Source: Aegilops tauschii subsp. strangulata (taxonomy: Eukaryota; Streptophyta; Magnoliopsida; Poales; Poaceae). Taken from it: 64,000 nucleotides of DNA. The notes under the pieces were generated by a model that saw only the letters and a list, made by a program, of their open reading frames with translations, ran no database searches and was not told the DNA's origin. A program made the translations under genes and the position numbers. Location: contig NC_053036.3 in the NCBI RefSeq assembly GCF_002575655.3, forward strand, positions 194,092,788-194,156,787. The letters are read 5' to 3'. This document shows positions 11,896-24,598 of this stretch, one piece after another. Positions within the stretch are counted from its first letter, which is position 1, and each line of letters opens with the position of its first letter.

Positions 11896-11910
11896 GCATC
11901 CCCAAGCTTA
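11896..11910 (-). promoter_or_regulatory. Polypurine-tract-like motif
   Basis: On the minus strand TAAGCTTGGGGATGC sits directly before the 3' LTR, the position where plus-strand DNA synthesis is primed. The same motif recurs inside the element near 13473, 13530 (variant), 14201, 14257 and 15719. Confidence 0.6.
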
Positions 11911-14900
11911 ATTCCTGCTCGTCCTCGAGTAGGTAAATGATAAAAGCAAGAATTTATGAAGTGTGAATGCTAGCAGGTGCACAAGTTTGATCAATGATAA
12001 TTTCAATCACTTTTTCTAGCATCATAACAGTAGCTCAACTCATAGGACTTCTCATGATCAAGTAACAAGCTACTCACATGTTAAAGTATAGATCATAATC
12101 TTTCTTGAAAACTAACAAACCATGTTATTAGTCATCAAACAATTATAATTCATCTTATTTTCAGGAAGGGTCTATGTCAGAGCTTTGATTCAACAAACTT
12201 CACATACTCAACTATCATTTAGTCTTTCACAATTGCTAACACTCACGTGATATTTATGGGTTCAAAGTTTTAATCAGACACAGAGAAAGATAGGGGCTTA
12301 TAGATTCGCCTCCCAACCTTTTACCTCAACGGTAATGTCAACAATAATAGTTCATGATGCCTCATATCCAATAGGATATATATATCAGGATCTTTCTAAC
12401 ACAATGTGCTTGCCAAAGGATAAAATGTAAAAAGGAAAGGTGAAGATCACCATGACTCTTGCATAAGGTATAAGACAAGAATAAAAGATAGGCCCTTCGC
12501 AGAGGGAAGCAGAGGTTGTCATGCGCCTTTATAGTTGGATGCACAAAATCTTAATGCGAAAGAACGTCACTTTATATTGCCACTTGTGATAGGGACCTTT
12601 ATTATGCAGTCCGTCGCTTTTATTGCTTCCACATCACAAGATCGTATAAAGCTTATTTTCTCCACACTAATAGATCATACATATTTAGAGAGCAATTTTT
12701 ATTGCATGCACCGATGACAACTTAGTTGAAGGATCTTACTCAATCCATAGGTAGGTATGGTGGACTCTCATGGTAATACTGGTTTAAGGGATGTTTGGAA
12801 GCACAAGTAGTATCTCTACTTCGGGCAAAGAATTGGCTAGCATGAGGGAGAAAGGCAAGCTCAGCATGTTGAATGATCCATGACAATATACTTTATTTCA
12901 GATATAAGAAAACATAACCCATTACGTTGTCTTCCTTGTCCAACATCAACCTTTTAACATGTCATATTTTAATGAGTGCTCACAATTACAAAAGATGTCC
13001 AAGATAGTATATTTATATGTGAAATCTCTCTTCCCTCAATATTCTTTCATGAATTGTTCAAGTGACCAATACAATGTTTGCTAACCTTCAATAAATTTAC
13101 CACCTCTACTTCTTATATGTGAAGTCATTACTCCCCATGGGATAAGCATATTAAAAATATGTAATTTCAGATTCATGATATTCAAATCATTCAACCATTT
13201 ACTCATAGGATATAAGTGAAGCACACGAGTAAATGTAAAGCTACTCCAAAAAGATATAAGTGAAGATCAATGAGTAGTTAAATAATTATGTAACTATGTG
13301 AAGACTCTCTCTCACTTAAGAATTTCAGATCTTGATACTTTATTCAAACAGCAAGCAAAACAAAATAAAATGACATTTAAGAATAGCAAACATCATGTGA
13401 AGAAGCAAAAACTTAGGATCAACCGATACTAACCGATATTTGTTGAAGAGGAAAGGTGGGATGCCAACCAGGGCATCCCCAAGCTTAGATGCTTGAGACT
13501 TCTTGAAATATTATCTTGGGATGCCTTGGGCATCCCCAATCTTGAGCTTTTGTGTCTCCTTAATTCCTCTCATATCACGGTCTCCCTAAATCTCAAAAGC
13601 TTCATCCACACAAAACTCAACAAGGACTCGTGAGATAAGTTAGTATAAACCAATGCAAAAACCATATCATACTCTACTGTAGAAAATCACTAAAATTATT
13701 ATTCAACATTTCATACTAAATGCCTCTTCATATTTAATAGTCCTATCCTCAAATAGAATCATTAAACAAGCAAACATATGCAAACATAACAGCAATCTGC
13801 CTAAACAGGACAGTCTGTGAAGAATGCAGCAAGATCCATACTTCCCTAGCTCCAAAAATTATGAAAGAAAATTCCCACTGTAGTAAATTTATCAGAGCTT
13901 AATATGCAAAAGGTTTCAACATTTTATCACATTATGACTTTTCTAGGGAATTTTTGCAACAGCGGTAAACTTTCTGTTTTCAAACAGCAACATGAAGACT
14001 TGTAAAATAGGCATAGTAAAGGCTATCAATGCCACTTTTATTGAAATAAAAGATGCAAAAAATTGTACTAGACAACAGCAAGAAAATCCTAACAAAATAA
14101 ATTGATGCTCCAAGAAAAACACATATTATGTGGTGAATAAAAATATAGCTCCAAGTAAAGCTACCGATGAACGAAGACGAAAGAGGGGATGCCTTCCGGG
14201 GCATCCCCAAGCTTAGGCTCTTGGTTGTCCTTGAATATTGCCTTGGGGTGCCTTGAGCATCCCCAAGCTTAGGCTCTTGCCACTCCTTATTCCATAGTCC
14301 ATCGAATCCTTTACCCAAAACTTGAAAACTTCTCAACACAAAACTCAACAGAAAACTCGTAAGCTCCGTTAGTATAAGAAAATAAATCGCCACTTTGGTA
14401 CTGTTGTGAACTCATTCTAAATTCATATTGGTGCAATATCTAATTTATTCCAACTTCTCTATGGTTCATACCCTCCGATACTACTCATAGATTCATCAAA
14501 ATAAGCAAACAACACATAGAAAACAGAATCTGTCAAAAACAGAACAGCCTGTAGTAATCTGTATCAAACATATACTTCTGGATCTCCAAAAATTCTGAAA
14601 TAAATTGGTGGACCTGAGGGATTTGTCTATTAATCATCTAAAAAAAGAATCAACTTAAAATCACTCTCCAGTAAAAAATGGAAGCACATCTCGTAGCGCT
14701 ATAGTTTCTGTTTTTTACAGCATGATCACAAAGACTTCACCCAAGTCTTCCCAAAGGTTCTACTTGGCACAAACACTAATTAACACATAAAACCACATCT
14801 AACCAGAGGCTAGATAGATTATTTATTACTAATCATGAGCAAAAGGCAAAGAACTAAAATAAAATTGGGTTGCCTCCCAACAAGCGCTAACGTTTAACGC

Positions 14901-14931
14901 CCCTAGCTAGGCATGATGATTTCAATGATGC
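11911..14931 (-). other. Non-coding interior of the Gypsy-like element
   Basis: AT-rich sequence without a convincing reading frame. It holds repeated GGCATCCCCAAGCTTAGG blocks (13440-13560 and 14180-14280) with a common context (CTTGGGATGCCTTGGGCATC or similar). The part at 13210-14200 resembles 63720-64000. Confidence 0.6.
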
Positions 14932-15930
14932 TCACATAAAAGATAAGAATTGAAACATAAAGAGAGCATCATGAATAATATGACTAGCACATTTAAGTCT
15001 AACCCACTTCCTATGGATAGGGATTTTGTGAGCAAACAACTTATGGGAACAATAATCAACTAGCATAGGAAGGCAAAACAAGCATAACTTCAAAACTTTA
15101 AGCACATAGAGAGGAAACTTGGTATTATTGCAATTCCTACAAGCATAAATTCCTCCCTCATAATAATTTTCAGTAGCATCATGAATGAATTCAACAATAT
15201 AACCAGCACCTAAAGCATTCTTTTCATGATCTACAAGCATAGAAATTTTATTACTCTCCACATAAGCAAAATTCTTCTCATTCAGAATAGTGGGAGTATC
15301 ATAAGAAACTCGAATACTATAAATTGTTTCCACATTAAAAGAGTAATGTTCAGAAAAAGAGTAATCATAATCATGGCAAGTTTTATAAATATAATCATCA
15401 CTACTTTTTATAGCATAAGTGTCATCACAATAATCATCATAAGTAGCAACTTTGTTCTCATCATAATCGATTGAAACCTCTTCCAAGATAGTGGAATTAT
15501 CACTAAATAAAGTCATGACCTCTCCAAATCCACTTTCATATTTATCACAATAAGATTAAACATCCCCCAAAATAGTGGGATCATTACTTCCTAAAGTTGA
15601 CACTCTTCCAAACCCACTTTCATCAATATAATCATCATAAATAGGAGGCATGCTATCATCATAATAAATTTGCTCAACAAAACTTGGGGGACAAAAAATA
15701 TCATCTTCATCAAACATAGCATCCCCAAGCTTGTGGCTTTGCATATCATTAGCATCATGGATATTCAAGGAATTCATACTAACAACATTGCAATCATGCT
15801 CATCATTAAAATATTTAGTGCCAAACATTCTAATGCATTCTTCCTCTAGCAATTGAGCACAATTATCGAAATCCTTATTTTCATGAAAGACATTAAAAAG
15901 ATGAAGCAAATGAGGTACCCTCAATTCCAT
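14932..15930 (-). pseudogene. Acidic reading frame of the Gypsy-like element, one in-frame stop
   Basis: On the minus strand one frame runs 333 codons from MELRVPHLLHLFNVFHENKD to HDALFMFQFLSFM. It is interrupted only by TAA at 15558-15556. The product is rich in Asp, Tyr and Asn (DDYCDDTYAIKSSDDYIYKT) with a cysteine-containing hydrophobic part (LPLYV-like, KLCLFCLPMLVDYC) near the end. I recognise similar frames from other Triticeae Gypsy elements but know no function. It is not a standard gag: there is no CCHC knuckle. It lies just inside the 5' LTR and PBS, the usual gag position. Confidence 0.6.
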
Positions 15931-16054
15931 TTTTTATTTTTTTTCTTTTATAAACTAAACTAGTGATAAAACAAGAAACTAAAAGATTCGATTGCAAGAT
16001 CTAAAGATATACCTTCAAGCACTAACCTCCCCGGCAACGGCGCTAGAAACTGCT

Positions 16055-17684
16055 TGATGTCTACTATGCAACCTTCTTGTAGACGTTGTTGGGCCTCCAA
16101 GTGCAGAGGTTTGTAGGACAGTAGCAAATTTCCCTCAAGTGGATGACCTAAGGTTTATCAATCCGTGGGAGGTGTAGGATGAAGATGGTCTCTCTCAAGC
16201 AACCCTGCAACCAAATAACAAAGAGTCTCTTGTGTCCCCAACACACCCAATACAACGGTAAATTGTATAGGTGCACTAGTTCGGCGAAGAGATGGTGATA
16301 CAAGTGCAATATGGATGGTAGATATAGGTTTTTGTAATTTGAAAATATAAAAACAGCAAGTTAACTAATAATAAAAGTGAGCACGAACGGTATTGCAATG
16401 CTAGGAAACAAGGCCTAGGGTTCATACTTTCACTAGTGCAAGTTCTCTCAACAATAATAACATAATTGGATCACATAACTATCCCTCAACATGCAGCAAA
16501 GATTCACTCCAAAGTCACTAATAGCGGAGAACAAACAAAGAGATTAATGTAGGGTACGAAACCACCTCAAAGTTATTCTTTCGGATCGATCTATCACAGA
16601 GTTCGTACTAGAATAACACCTTAAGACACAAATCAACCAAAACCCTAATGTCACCTAGATACTCCAATGTCACCTCAAGTATCCATGGGTATGATTATAC
16701 GATATGCATCACACAATCTCAGATTCATCTATTCAACCAACACATAGAACTTCAAAGAGTGCCCCAAAGTTTCTACCGGAGAGTCAAGGCGAAAACGTGT
16801 GTCAACCCCTATGCATAAGTTCACGAGCGGAACCCGCAAGTTGATCACCAAAACATACATCAAGTGGATCACGTGATATCCCATTGTCACCACAGATAAG
16901 CACATGCAAGACATACATCAAGTGTTCTCAAATCCTTAAAGACTCAATCCGATTAGATAACTTCAAAGGGAAAACTCAATCCATTACAAGAGAGTAGAGG
17001 GGGAGAAACATCATAAGATCCAACTATAATAGCAAAGCTCGCGATACATCAAGATCGTACCATCTCAAGAATACGAGAGAGAGAGATCAAACACATAGCT
17101 ACTGGTACATACTCTCAGCCCCGAGGGTGAACTACTCCCTCCTCATCATGGAGAGCGTCGGGATGATGAAGATGGCCATCGGTGAGGGATTCCCCCCTCC
17201 GACAGGGTGCCGGAACAGGGTCCCGATTGGTTTTTGGTGGCTACAGAGGCTTGCGGCGGTGAAACTCCCGATCTCTTCTGCTCCCCGATGTTTTAGGGTA
17301 TATGGACATATATAGGCGAAAGAAGTCGGTCAGGGGAGCCACGAGGGGCCTACGAGGGTGGGGGGCGCACCCAGGGGGTAGGGCGCGCCTCCCTGCCTCG
17401 TGGCTTCCTCAAAGCTTCCCTGACGTCTACTCCAAGTCTCCAGGATTGCTTCCGTTCCAAAAATAACTCTCCCGAAGGTTTCATTCCGTTTGGACTCCGT
17501 TTGATATTCCTTTTCTTCGAAACACTGAAATAGGCAAGAAAACAACAATTTGGGCTGGGCCTCCGGTTAATAGGTTAGTCCCAAAAATAATATAAAAGTG
17601 TTTAGTAAAGCCCATAAACATCCAAAACAGATAATATAATAGCATGAATACTTCATAAATTATAGATACGTTGGAGACGTATCA
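16055..17684 (-). repeat. 5' LTR of the Gypsy-like element
   Basis: This 1,630 bp LTR begins TGATGTCTACTATGCAACC and ends GAGACGTATCA, followed by the TSD GTGCG. The PBS-like site lies immediately to its left, so this is the upstream LTR for minus-strand transcription. Confidence 0.9.
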
Positions 17685-18156
17685 GTGCGCCCCTCTAGGG
17701 CCGGCCTCCTCCTGCTCCCTCCTTTATACATGTGGGAAGGGGGCACCCCAAAGGCACTCCAAGATTTGTCTTAGCCGTGTGCGGTGCCCCCCTCCACAGT
17801 TACACACCTCGGTCATATCGTCTTAGTGCTTAGGCGAAGCCCTGCGTCGGTAACTTCATCATCACCGTCACCACGCCGTCGTGCTGACGAAACTCTCCCT
17901 CGGCCTCAAATGGATCAAGAGTTCGAGGGACGTCACCGAGCTGAACATGTGCAGATCGCGGAGGTGTCGTGCGTTCGGTACTTGGATCGGTTGGATTGCA
18001 AAGACGTTCGACTACATCAACTGCATTGTCATAACGCTTCCACTTTCGGTCTACGAGGGTACGTAGACAACACTCTCCCCTCTAGTTGCTATGCATCACC
18101 TAGATGGATCTTGCGTGTACGTAGGAATCTTTTTGAAATTACTGTGTTCCCCAACA

Positions 18157-19482
18157 GTGCCATCCGAGCCAGGTCTATGCGTAGATGTTATATGCATGAG
18201 TAGAACACAAGTGAATTGTGGGCGATAATAGACATACTGCTTACCAGCATGTCATACTTTGATTCGGCGGTATTGTTGGATGAAGCGGCCCGGACCAACA
18301 TTACGCGTACGCTTACGCGAGACTGGTTCTACCGACGTGTTTCGCACACAGGTGGCTGGCGGGTGTCAGTTTCTCCAACTTTAGTTGAATCGAGTGTGGC
18401 TACGCCCGGTCCTTGTTGAAGGTTAAAACAGCACACACTTGACGAAAAATCATTGTGGTTTTGATGCGTAGGTAAGAATGGTTCTTGCTTAGCCCGTAGC
18501 AGCCACATAAAACTTGCAACAATAAAGTAGAGGACGTCTAACTTGTTTTTGCATGGCATGTTGTGACGTGATATGGTCAAGACGTGATGATATATAAATT
18601 GTTGTATGAGATGATCATGTTTTGTTGAAGTTATCGGCAACTGGCTGAAGCCTTATGGTTGCCTCTTTATTGCATAAGATGCAAGCGCCAAATAATTGCT
18701 TTACTTTATCGCTATGCGATAGCAATAGTTGCAAAAGCAATAGTTGGCGAGACGACCATATGACGACACGTTGATAGAGATCAAGATGATGGAGATCATG
18801 GTGTCATGCGGATGACGATAGAGGTCATGATGGTACTTTGGAGATGGAGATCAAAGGCACAAGATGATGATGGCCATATCATGTCACATATTTTGATTGT
18901 ATATGATGTTTATCTTTTATACATCTTATTTTGCTTAGTTCGGCAGTAGCTTTATAAGATGATCCCTTACTAAAATTTCAAGGTATAAGTGTTCTCCCTG
19001 AGTATGCACCGTTGCGACAGTTCTTTGTACTGAGACACCACGTGATGACCGGGTGTGATGAGCTCTACGTTCACATACAACGGGTGCAAGTCAGTTTTGC
19101 ACACGCAGAATACTCGGGTTAAACTTGACGAGCCTAGCATATGCAGATATGGCCTCGGAACACTGGAGACCGAAAGGTCGAGCATGAATCATATAGTAGA
19201 TATGATCAACATAGTCATGTTCACCATTGAAAACTACTCCATCTCACGTGATGATCGGACATTGTTTAGTTGATTTGGATCACGTGATCATTTAGATAAC
19301 AAGAGGGATGTCTATCTAAGTGGGAGTTCTTAAGTGATATGATTAAATTGAACTTTAATTTATCATGAACTTAGTCCTGATAGTATTTCCATAACTATGT
19401 TGTAGATCAATAGCTCGCGATGTTGCTCCCCGTTTATTTTGATATGTTCCTAGAGAAAAACTATGTTGAAAGATGTTAGTAG
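18157..19482 (+). other. Angela primer binding site and untranslated leader
   Basis: GTGCCATCCGAGCCAGG at 18157 is a degraded form of the GTGGTATCAGAGCCAGG site expected after Angela LTRs. The leader continues for 1.3 kb and reaches the first codons of gag near 19400-19482. It is then cut by the inverted copy. No frame is intact. Confidence 0.82.
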
Positions 19483-21219
19483 TGTTGGGGAACGCAGTAA
19501 TTTCAAAAAAATTCCTACGCACACGCAGGATCATATTGATGCATAGCAACGAGAGGGGAGAGTGTTGTCCACGTACCCTTATAGACCGAAAGCGGAAGCG
19601 TTAGCACAACGCGGTTGATGTAGTCGTACGTCTTCATGATCCGACCGATCAAGTACCGAACACACGACACCTCCGAGTTCAGCACACGTTCAGCCCGATG
19701 ACGTCCCTCGAACTCCGATCCAGCCGAGTGTTGAGGGAGAGTTTCGTCAGCACGACGGCGTGGTGACGATGATGATATTCTACCGACGCAGGGCTTCGCC
19801 TAAGCACCGCTACAGTATTATCGAGGTGGACTATAGTGGAGGGGGGCACCGCACATGGCTAAAAGATCAAACGATCAATTGTTGTGTCTCCAAGGGGTGC
19901 CACCTCCCCGTATATACAGGAGTGGAGGAGGGGGAGGGCCGGCCCTCTCTATGGCACGCCCTAGGGGAGTCCTACTCCCACCGGGAGTAGGATTCCCCCC
20001 CTTCCAAGTAGTAGGAGTAGGAGTCAAGGAAAGGGGAGAGAGAAGAGAAGGAAGGAGGGGGCGCAGCCCCTCCCACTAGTCCAATTCGGACTAGACTTGG
20101 GGGGGGGGGGCGCCCAGCCTCTCCTCTCTCTTTCCCCTAAAGCACAATAAGGCCCATATACTCCCCGGCGAATTCCCGTAACTCTACAGTACTCCGAAAA
20201 ATACCTGAATCACTCGGAACCTTTCTGATGTCTGAATATAGTCGTCCAATATATCAATCTTTACGTCTCGACCATTTCGAGAGTCCTCGTCATGTCCCCG
20301 ATCTCATCCGGGACTCCGAACTACCTTCGATACATCAAAACACATAAACTCATAATATAACCGTCATCGAACTTTAAGCGTGCAGACCCTACGGGTTCGA
20401 GAACAATGTAGACATGACCGAGATACGTCTCCGGTCAATAACCAATATCGGAACCTGGATGCTCATATTGGCTCCCACATATTCTACGATGATCTTTATC
20501 GGTCAAACCACATAACAACATACGTTGTTCCCTTTGTAAAAGTCATCGGTATGTTACTTGCCCGAGATTCGATCGTCGGTATCTCAATACCTAGTTCAAT
20601 CTCATTACCGGCAAGTCTCTCTACTCGTTTTGTAATACATCATCCCGCAACTAACTCATTAGTTGCAATGCTTGCAAGGCTTATAGTGATGTGCATTACC
20701 AAGTGGGCCCAGAGATACCTCTCCGACAATCGGAGTGACAAATCCTAATCTCGAAATAAGCCAACCCAACAAGTACCTTCGGAGACACCTGTAGAGCACC
20801 TTTATAATCACCCAGTTACGTTGTGACGTTTGGTAGCACACAAAGTGTTCCTCCGGTAAACAGGAGTTGCATAATCTCATAGTCATAGGAACATGTATAA
20901 GTCATGAAGAAAGCAATAGCAGAATACTAAACGATCCTGTGCTAAGCTAACGGAATGAGTCAAGTAAATCACATCATTCTCCTAATGATATGATCCCGTT
21001 AATCAAATGACAACTCATGTCTATGGCTAGGAAACATAACCATCTTTGATCAACGAGCTAGTCAAGTAGAGGCATACTAGTGACACTCTGTTTGTCTATG
21101 TATTCACACATGTATCATGTTTCCAGTTAATACAATTCTAGCATGAATAATAAACATTTATCATGATATAAGGAAATAAGTAATAACTTTATTATTGCCT
21201 CTAGGGCATATTTCCTTCA
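19483..21219 (-). repeat. Complete LTR of the inverted Angela copy
   Basis: This 1,737 bp LTR has TG...CA ends and matches the reverse complement of both outer LTRs. It keeps a TATATAC box near 19909, in the LTR promoter position. It is the only Angela LTR here not broken by a later insertion. Confidence 0.92.
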
Positions 21220-24200
21220 GTCTCCCACTTGCACTAGAGTCAATAATCTAGTTCACATCGCCATGTGATTTAACATCAATAGTTCATATCTTTATGTGGT
21301 TAACACCCATAGTTCACATCGATATGTGACCAACACACAAAGGGTTTACTAGAGTCAGTAATCTAGTTCACATCGCTATGTGATTAACACCCAAAGAGTA
21401 CTAAGGTGTGATCATGTTTTGCTTGTGAGATAATTTTAGTCAACAGGTCTGCCACATTCAGATCCGTTTGTATTTTGCAAATTTCTATGTCAACAATGCT
21501 CTGCACGGAGCTACTCTAGCTAATTGCTCCCACTTTCAATATGTATCCAGATTGAGACTTATAGTCATCTGGATCAGTATCAAAATTTGCATCGATGTAA
21601 CCCTTTACGACGAACCTTTTTGTCACCTCCATAATCGAGAAACATATCCTTATTCCACTAAGGATAATTTTGATCGCTGTCGAGTGATCTACTCCTAGAT
21701 CACTATTGTACTCCCTTGCAAAAATCAGTGTAGGGTATACAATAGATCTGGTACACAGCATGGCATACTTTATAGAACCTATGGCCAAGGCATAGGGAAT
21801 GACTTTCATTCTCTTTCTATCTTCTGCCGTGGTCGGGCTTTGAGTCTTACTCAATTTCACACCTTGTAACACAGGCAAGAACTCTTTCTTTGACTATTCC
21901 ATTTTGAACTACTTCAAAATTTTGTCAAGGTATGTACTCATTGAAAAAACTTATCAAGCATCTTGATCTATCTCTATGGATCTTGATGCTCAATATGTAA
22001 GTAGCTTCTCCGAGGTCTTTCGTTGAAAAACTCCTTTCAAACACTCCTTTATGCTTTGAAGAATAATTCTATATTATTTCTAATCAACTATATGTCATTC
22101 ACATATACTTATCAGAAATGTTGTAGTGCTCCCACTCACTTTCTTGTAAATACAGGCTCCACCGCAAGTTTGTATAAAACTATATCCTTTGATCAACTTA
22201 TCAAAGCGTATATTCCAACTCCGAGATGCTTGCACCAGTCCATAGATGGATCGCTGGAGCTTGCATATTTTGTTAGCACCTTTAGGATTGACAAAACCTT
22301 TTGGTTGCATCATATACAACTCTTCTTTAATAAATCCATTAAGGAATGCAGTTTTGTTTATCCATTTGCCAGATTTTATAAAATGCGGCAATTGCTAACA
22401 TGATTCGGATAGACTTAAGCATAGATACGAGTGAGAAACTCTCATCGTAGTCAACACCTTGAACTTGTCGAAAAAACCTTTTGCGACAATTCTAGCTTTG
22501 TAGATAGTAACACTACTATCAGCGTCCGTCTTCCTCTTGAAGATCCATTTATTCTCAATTGCTTGCCGATCATCGGGCAAGTCAACCAAAGTCCATGGAT
22601 CCCATCTCGGATTTCATGGCCTCAAGCCATTTCTCGGAATCTGGGCTCACCATTGCTTTTTCATAGGTCGTAGGTTCGTCATGGTCTAGTAACATAACTT
22701 TCAGAACAGGATTACCGTACCACTCTGGTGCGGATCTTACTCTGGTTGACCTACGAGGTTCAGTAATAACTTGATCTGAAGTTACATGATCATCATCATT
22801 AGCTTCCTCACTAATTGGTGTAGTAGTCACAGGAACAGATTTCTGTGATTAACTACTTTCCAATAAGGGAGCAGGTACAGTTACCTCATCAAGTTCTACT
22901 TTCCTCCCACTCACTTCTTTCGAGAAAAACTCCTTCTCTAGAAAGGATCCATTCTCAGCAACGAATATCTTGCCTTCGGATCTGTGATAGAAGGTGTACC
23001 CAACATTTCTTTTGGGTATCCTATGAAGACGCACTTCTTCGATTTGGGTTTGAGCTTATCAGGTTGAAACTTTTTCACATAAGCATTGCAACCTCAATCT
23101 TTAAGAAACGACGGCTTAGGTTTCTTGCCAAACCATAGTTCATACGGTGTCGTCTCAACGGATTTAGATGGTGCCCTATTTAACGTGAATGCAGCTGTCT
23201 CTAATGCATAACCCCAAACGATAGTGGTAGATCGGTAAGAGACATCATAGATCGCACCATATCTAATAAAGTACGGTTATGACGTTCGAACACACCATTA
23301 CACTGAGGTGTTCCAGGTGGCGTGAGTAGTGAAACTATTTCACATTGTTTTAACTGAAGGCCAAACTCGTAACTAAAATATTTCATCTCTGCGATCTTAT
23401 CGTAGAAACTTTTATTTTCTTGTTACGATAATTCTCCACTTCACTCTGAAATTCTTTGAACTTTTCAAATGTTTCAGACTTGTGTTTCATCAAGTAGATA
23501 TACCCATATCTGCTCAAATCATCTGTGAAGGTGAGAAAATAACGATATCCGCCACGAGCCTCAATATTCATCGGACCACATACATCTGTATGTATGATTT
23601 CCAACAAATCTGTTGCTCTCTCCATAGTTCCGGAGAACGGCGTTTTAGTCATCTTGCCCATGAGGCACGGTTCGCAAGTACCAAGTGATTCATAATGAAG
23701 TGGTTCCAAAAGTCCATCAGTATGGAGTTTCTTCATGCGCTTTACACCGATATGACCTAAACGGCAGTGCCACAAATAAGTTGTACTATCATTATCAACT
23801 CTGCATCTTTTGGCTTCAATATTATGAATATGTGTATCACTACAATCGAGATCCAACAAACCATTTTCGTTGGTGTGTATGACCATAGAAGGTTCTATTC
23901 ATGTAAACAGAACAACAATTGTTCTCTAACTTAAATGAATAACCGTATTGCAATAAACATGATCAAATCATATTTATGCTCAACGCAAACACCAAATAAC
24001 ACTTATTTAGGTTCAACACTAATCCCGAAAGTATAGGGAGTGTGCGATGATGATCATATAAATCTTGGAACCACTTCCAACACACATCGTCACTTCACCC
24101 TTAACTAGTCTCTGTTCATTCTGTAACTCATGTTTCGAGTTACTAATTTTTAGCAACCGAACAAGTATCAAATACCCAGGGGCTACTATAAACACTAGTA

Positions 24201-24598
24201 AGGTACACATCAATAACATGTATATCAAATATAGCTTGTTCACTTTGCCATCCTTCTTATCCGCCAAATACTTGGGGTGGTTCCGCTTCTAGTGACCGGT
24301 CCCTTTGGAGTAGAAGCACTTAGTCTCAGGCTTAGGTCCAGACTTAGGCTTCTTCGCTTGAGCAGCAACTTGCTTGCCGTTCTTCTTAAGTTCCCCTTCT
24401 TCCCTTTGTCCCTTTACTTGAAACTAGTGGTCTTGTTAACCATCAACACTTGGTGCTCTTTCTTGATTTCTACCTTCGTCAATTTCAGCATCGCGAAGAG
24501 CTCGGGAATTACTTTCGTCATCCCTTGCATACTATAGTTCATCACGAAGTTCTACTAACTTGGTGATGGTGACTACAGAATTTTGACAATTACTATCT
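21220..24598 (-). pseudogene. Copia gag-pol remnant (zinc knuckle, integrase, RT), heavily mutated
   Basis: Order on the minus strand: zinc knuckle CFYSKGTGH*KRNHP (two cysteines and a tryptophan lost) followed by KYLADKKDGKVNK; protease-region remnant; GAG-pre-integrase WHCRLGHIGVKRM with CEPCLMGK; integrase core HTDVCGPMNIEARGGYRYF and TFTDDLSRYGY, then PPGTPQCNGVFERHNRTLLD carrying the catalytic Glu; linker EPRRSTRVRSAPEWYGNPV; RT start LPDDRQAIENKWIFKRKTDA; RT KLQRSIYGLVQASRSWNIRF. The catalytic YVDD reads YVND and is followed by a stop. The RNase H domain is reduced to SQSGYILKVGAIS. At least six frameshifts or stops are present. Confidence 0.87.

Larger units (their letters stand above)
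10260..17684 (-). mobile_element. Gypsy-like non-autonomous LTR retrotransposon, complete
   Basis: The element is 7,425 bp with perfect TSD GTGCG (10255-10259 and 17685-17689). Its LTRs at 10260-11895 and 16055-17684 begin TGATGTCTACTA and end GAGACGTATCA. On the minus strand it starts TGATACGTCTCCAACGTATC, a common Triticeae Gypsy LTR start. The primer-binding-like CGCCGTTGCCGGGG (near 16029-16042) and the purine-rich AAGCTTGGGGATGC next to the left LTR fix its minus orientation. The 4.2 kb interior encodes no protease, RT or integrase, only one degenerate acidic reading frame. It therefore depended on another element's enzymes. Confidence 0.9.
8980..18156 (+). repeat. Angela 5' LTR, interrupted by a Gypsy-like element
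   Basis: The LTR parts are 8980-10259 and 17690-18156. They rejoin at the duplicated GTGCG. The right part carries the promoter-proximal TTTATACA (about 17723-17730), where the sister 3' LTR has TTTATATAC, so the TATA box of this copy seems eroded. It ends GTGTTCCCCAACA. Confidence 0.9.
19483..24598 (-). mobile_element. Second Angela copy, inverted, 3' half only
   Basis: TGTTGGGGAACGCAGTAATT at 19483 starts a complete LTR in reverse orientation (19483-21219, ending TTTCCTTCA). It is followed by the polypurine region TCTCCCACTTGCAC and then by pol and gag on the minus strand out to the gag zinc-knuckle region at 24598. The gag N-terminus, leader and 5' LTR of this copy are absent. Its left edge cuts the outer copy about 20 codons into gag. 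No TSD can be tested because the right end is lost. Confidence 0.88.

Noticed and set aside
17784..18203. 139-codon plus-strand frame, and a similar one at 47819-48202
   Set aside because: Both lie in the R/U5 part of Angela LTRs and run over the LTR end. They are non-coding LTR sequence.
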